From Sphingomonas chungangi (GTDB lineage: Bacteria > Pseudomonadota > Alphaproteobacteria > Sphingomonadales > Sphingomonadaceae), in NCBI RefSeq assembly GCF_013778325.1, contig NZ_JACEIB010000003.1, positions 434,001 through 498,000 on the forward strand: a stretch of DNA of 64,000 nucleotides, written 5' to 3'. The notes below the pieces were generated by a model. It made no database searches and was not told the origin of the DNA. It was given only the letters and a program-made list of their open reading frames with translations. Made by a program: the position numbers and the translations under genes. Each line of letters opens with the position of its first letter. Positions within the stretch are counted from its first letter, which is position 1. This document shows, piece by piece, positions 62,312 to 64,000 of the stretch.

Positions 62312-63249
62312 GCGATTGCCCGGCGCAGCGATTCCAGCCGGTCGCGCTTGAAATCCTCGCCGATCCGCGCGGTGCCGATGTCGAAGCCGTGGAAGGCGCG
62401 CGGATAGACCATCAGTTGGGTCGGCACGCCGGCCGCGATCAGACGGCGGGCATAGTCGATATTCTCGAACACCAGCATGTCGAGCGCGCCGACGCCGATG
62501 AAGGTCGGTGGCAGGCCGGTGAGGTCGGTCGCCCGCGCGGCGGACGCGTAGGGGGAAACGTCCGGCCCGCAGGCATCCTGGCCGAGCAGGCTCTTCCAGC
62601 CGAAGCCGTTGCTCTCGTAGGTCCAGCCGATGTGGCCGGTGACGGGATCGGGCGTCGCGTTCGCACTGCGGTCGTCAAGCATCGGATAGACCAGCGACAC
62701 GAAGGCGATCGGGATCTCGCCCCGGTCACGCGCCAGTAGCGCCAGCGCGGCTGCCAGCGCACCGCCCGCGCTGACGCCCTCCACGGCGATGCGGGTGGCG
62801 TCGAAACCGAGCTCGCCGGCCGCGCCGTGCAGCCATTTCAGCGCCGCATAGCAATCCTCGACGGGGCCGGGATGCGGCGTTTCGGGCGCCAGACGATATT
62901 CGACCGACATCACGGTGCAGCCGAGCGCCGCCGCCTCGACCCGGTTCCAGCCTTCCGTGTTGGCCGCCGCGCCGCCGATGAAGCCGCCGCCATGGATGTG
63001 CAGGATCGCGCCCGCGCCCGGCACCGGCTTCTCCGGGCGATAGAGGATGACCGGCACCTCCGGATCGCCATCGCGGCCTGGAACCTGACGCTCTTCGCGG
63101 CTGATGCCATCGCCGGTGGGGCGCTGGTACTTCGCCCACATCGCGCGCATCATCGCGCGATCTTCCTCCAGCGTGGCGCCGGAGAAGGATCGCTTGGGCA
63201 TCATCTCCGCCAGTTCCAGCAGTTCGGGATCGACCTCTCCGCCCGTCAT
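62308..63249 (-). CDS. Alpha/beta-hydrolase, HSL-type esterase
   Basis: This 313-residue hormone-sensitive-lipase family esterase has the oxyanion HGGGFIGG (about 85-92), the nucleophile block VEGVSAGGALA, the acid in GVGALDMLVFEN and the catalytic His in RAFHGFD. It is cytoplasmic, with no signal peptide. It hydrolyses small or steroid/terpenoid esters, possibly including lactones opened during degradation. It lies between the LLM oxidoreductase and the MFE-2-type SDR, with a 4-bp overlap to the latter. Confidence 0.92.
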   Translation of the reverse strand: MTGGEVDPELLELAEMMPKRSFSGATLEEDRAMMRAMWAKYQRPTGDGISREERQVPGRDGDPEVPVILYRPEKPVPGAGAILHIHGGGFIGGAAANTEGWNRVEAAALGCTVMSVEYRLAPETPHPGPVEDCYAALKWLHGAAGELGFDATRIAVEGVSAGGALAAALALLARDRGEIPIAFVSLVYPMLDDRSANATPDPVTGHIGWTYESNGFGWKSLLGQDACGPDVSPYASAARATDLTGLPPTFIGVGALDMLVFENIDYARRLIAAGVPTQLMVYPRAFHGFDIGTARIGEDFKRDRLESLRRAIA

Positions 63250-63260
63250 TATTCCCTCCC

Positions 63261-64000
63261 TCAGGCCGCCATCTTCGAACGTTCCTCACCGAGGATGTCG
63301 GTGATCGCCGGCAGCACGTGACGCGCGAACAATTCCGCCCCGCGCAGAACGTCGTCCTGCGGCACGCCGCCGGCGCTGAACTGGAAATTCGGCGTATAGG
63401 GGCCGGTGATCGCGATCCGCTCGCGGAAGCGCCGGATGATCTCCTCGGGCGTCCCCCACAATTGGGTCGGCACATAGGCATCGATCGCGCCCTGACGACT
63501 GGCGCGGATCGCGTCGGCCGCCGCGGCATAGGCGGTATAGCCCTTGGTGCCCGCGAAATGGTCGCCGGCCATGTCGTAATGATCGACCACCATCGAAAAG
63601 GCTTCGCCGACATATTTGTAGGCGCCTTCGCGCGCCTTCTCGGAATCGGTGTGGACGTAGGTCACGTCGGTGAGCACCGGCCACGGCGCCTCCTCGTGGT
63701 GGAACTCGCGATAGTGGCCGCGATAATTGTTCAGCGAGGCTGCCAGCTTCTCGGTGTCCGCCGTCACATAGCTCATCATGGCGCCGCCGAGACGCGCGGC
63801 GGTGAACTGGGATTCGGCCGATGTCGCGGCGACGGTATGCAGGCGATCGCGGAAGCCGCGGATCGGGCCGGGCCGCAGCTTGACGCGCGGCTGCTTGTAG
63901 AAGGTGCCGTTGCCCTCCGCATAGCCGGTCTCGATCGCGTTGACGACGAGGTCGGCCGCTTCGTCGAAGCGCTCTCGCGCCTCGCTCATCGGGATGCGGA
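63261..64000 (-). CDS. LLM-class flavin-dependent oxidoreductase, N-terminus cut by window edge
   Basis: The frame is open to base 64000 and ends at 63261. The visible part is the C-terminal half of a luciferase-like monooxygenase: EARERFDEAADLVVNAIETG, FYKQPRVKLRPGP, VTADTEKLAASLNNYRGHYREF and TPEEIIRRFRERIAITGPYTPNFQFSAGGVP. Its N-terminal barrel part lies outside the window. It is the first gene of the unit with the esterase and the MFE-2-type SDR. It may catalyse a Baeyer-Villiger-type insertion whose ester or lactone the esterase would open, which is inference only. Confidence 0.9.
   Translation of the reverse strand, partial: RIPMSEARERFDEAADLVVNAIETGYAEGNGTFYKQPRVKLRPGPIRGFRDRLHTVAATSAESQFTAARLGGAMMSYVTADTEKLAASLNNYRGHYREFHHEEAPWPVLTDVTYVHTDSEKAREGAYKYVGEAFSMVVDHYDMAGDHFAGTKGYTAYAAAADAIRASRQGAIDAYVPTQLWGTPEEIIRRFRERIAITGPYTPNFQFSAGGVPQDDVLRGAELFARHVLPAITDILGEERSKMAA

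Overview
This is a visibly G+C-rich window whose codon use, spelling of families and gene content (many Rieske oxygenases, cytochrome P450s, crotonases, SDRs, a TonB-dependent receptor, LLM-type flavin oxidoreductases) fit an alphaproteobacterial sphingomonad (Sphingomonas, Novosphingobium, Sphingobium, Rhizorhabdus type). The genus cannot be fixed from the sequence alone. Essentially the whole window is an accessory catabolic island. No housekeeping gene, tRNA, rRNA, transposase, integrase or CRISPR array was seen.

Layout. (1) 1-9.6 kb: an LLM flavin oxidoreductase cut by the window edge. Next come two adjacent Rieske-oxygenase-like proteins with complementary losses, one keeping the [2Fe-2S] site and the other keeping the mononuclear iron site, with a divergent TetR regulator. 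Then two SDRs, a bacterial SABATH-type carboxyl methyltransferase, and an SDR/TetR pair with two clear operators. (2) 8.8-17.8 kb: TetR, membrane PQQ-dehydrogenase, aldehyde dehydrogenase and crotonase on one strand, facing a Rieske oxygenase and a translationally coupled acyl-CoA ligase, with two operators between. (3) 17.0-31 kb: an IclR regulator with an SDR; a nitronate-monooxygenase-like/crotonase/GMC operon; a metallophosphoesterase; a P450, DUF35, Cys-less thiolase-like and acyl-CoA ligase operon; a TonB receptor; an SDR and a SnoaL-like protein. (4) 31.0-40.9 kb: one long plus-strand operon of four acyl-CoA dehydrogenases, a Rieske oxygenase, a P450, an SDR, an aldehyde dehydrogenase and another SDR. 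(5) 40.9-50.9 kb: beta-oxidation accessory genes (crotonases, acyl-CoA ligase, alpha-methylacyl-CoA racemase, 2,4-dienoyl-CoA-reductase-like SDR, old-yellow-enzyme homologue, nitronate-monooxygenase-like protein, nitroreductase). Several promoters here carry variants of a TAATCGATCGATTA palindrome. (6) 51.0-64.0 kb: Rieske oxygenase, TetR and CoA-transferase III; molybdopterin oxidoreductase, SDR and thiolase; a DUF2889 protein; thiolase, hotdog thioesterase and ABM protein; SDR, esterase and a second LLM oxidoreductase running off the end.

How it may work together (inference): the receptor imports a hydrophobic substrate. P450s and Rieske oxygenases hydroxylate it. GMC, PQQ, SDR and aldehyde dehydrogenases oxidise alcohols to acids, and acyl-CoA ligases activate them. 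Paired acyl-CoA dehydrogenases, crotonases, racemase, dienoyl-CoA reductase and thiolases carry out beta-oxidation, and the DUF35/thiolase-like pair could do a retro-aldol side-chain cleavage as in steroid degradation. This pattern suits a branched alicyclic or isoprenoid compound (steroid, diterpenoid or similar), but the substrate is not determined. No ferredoxin or ferredoxin reductase is encoded here, so the oxygenases must use electron carriers from elsewhere.
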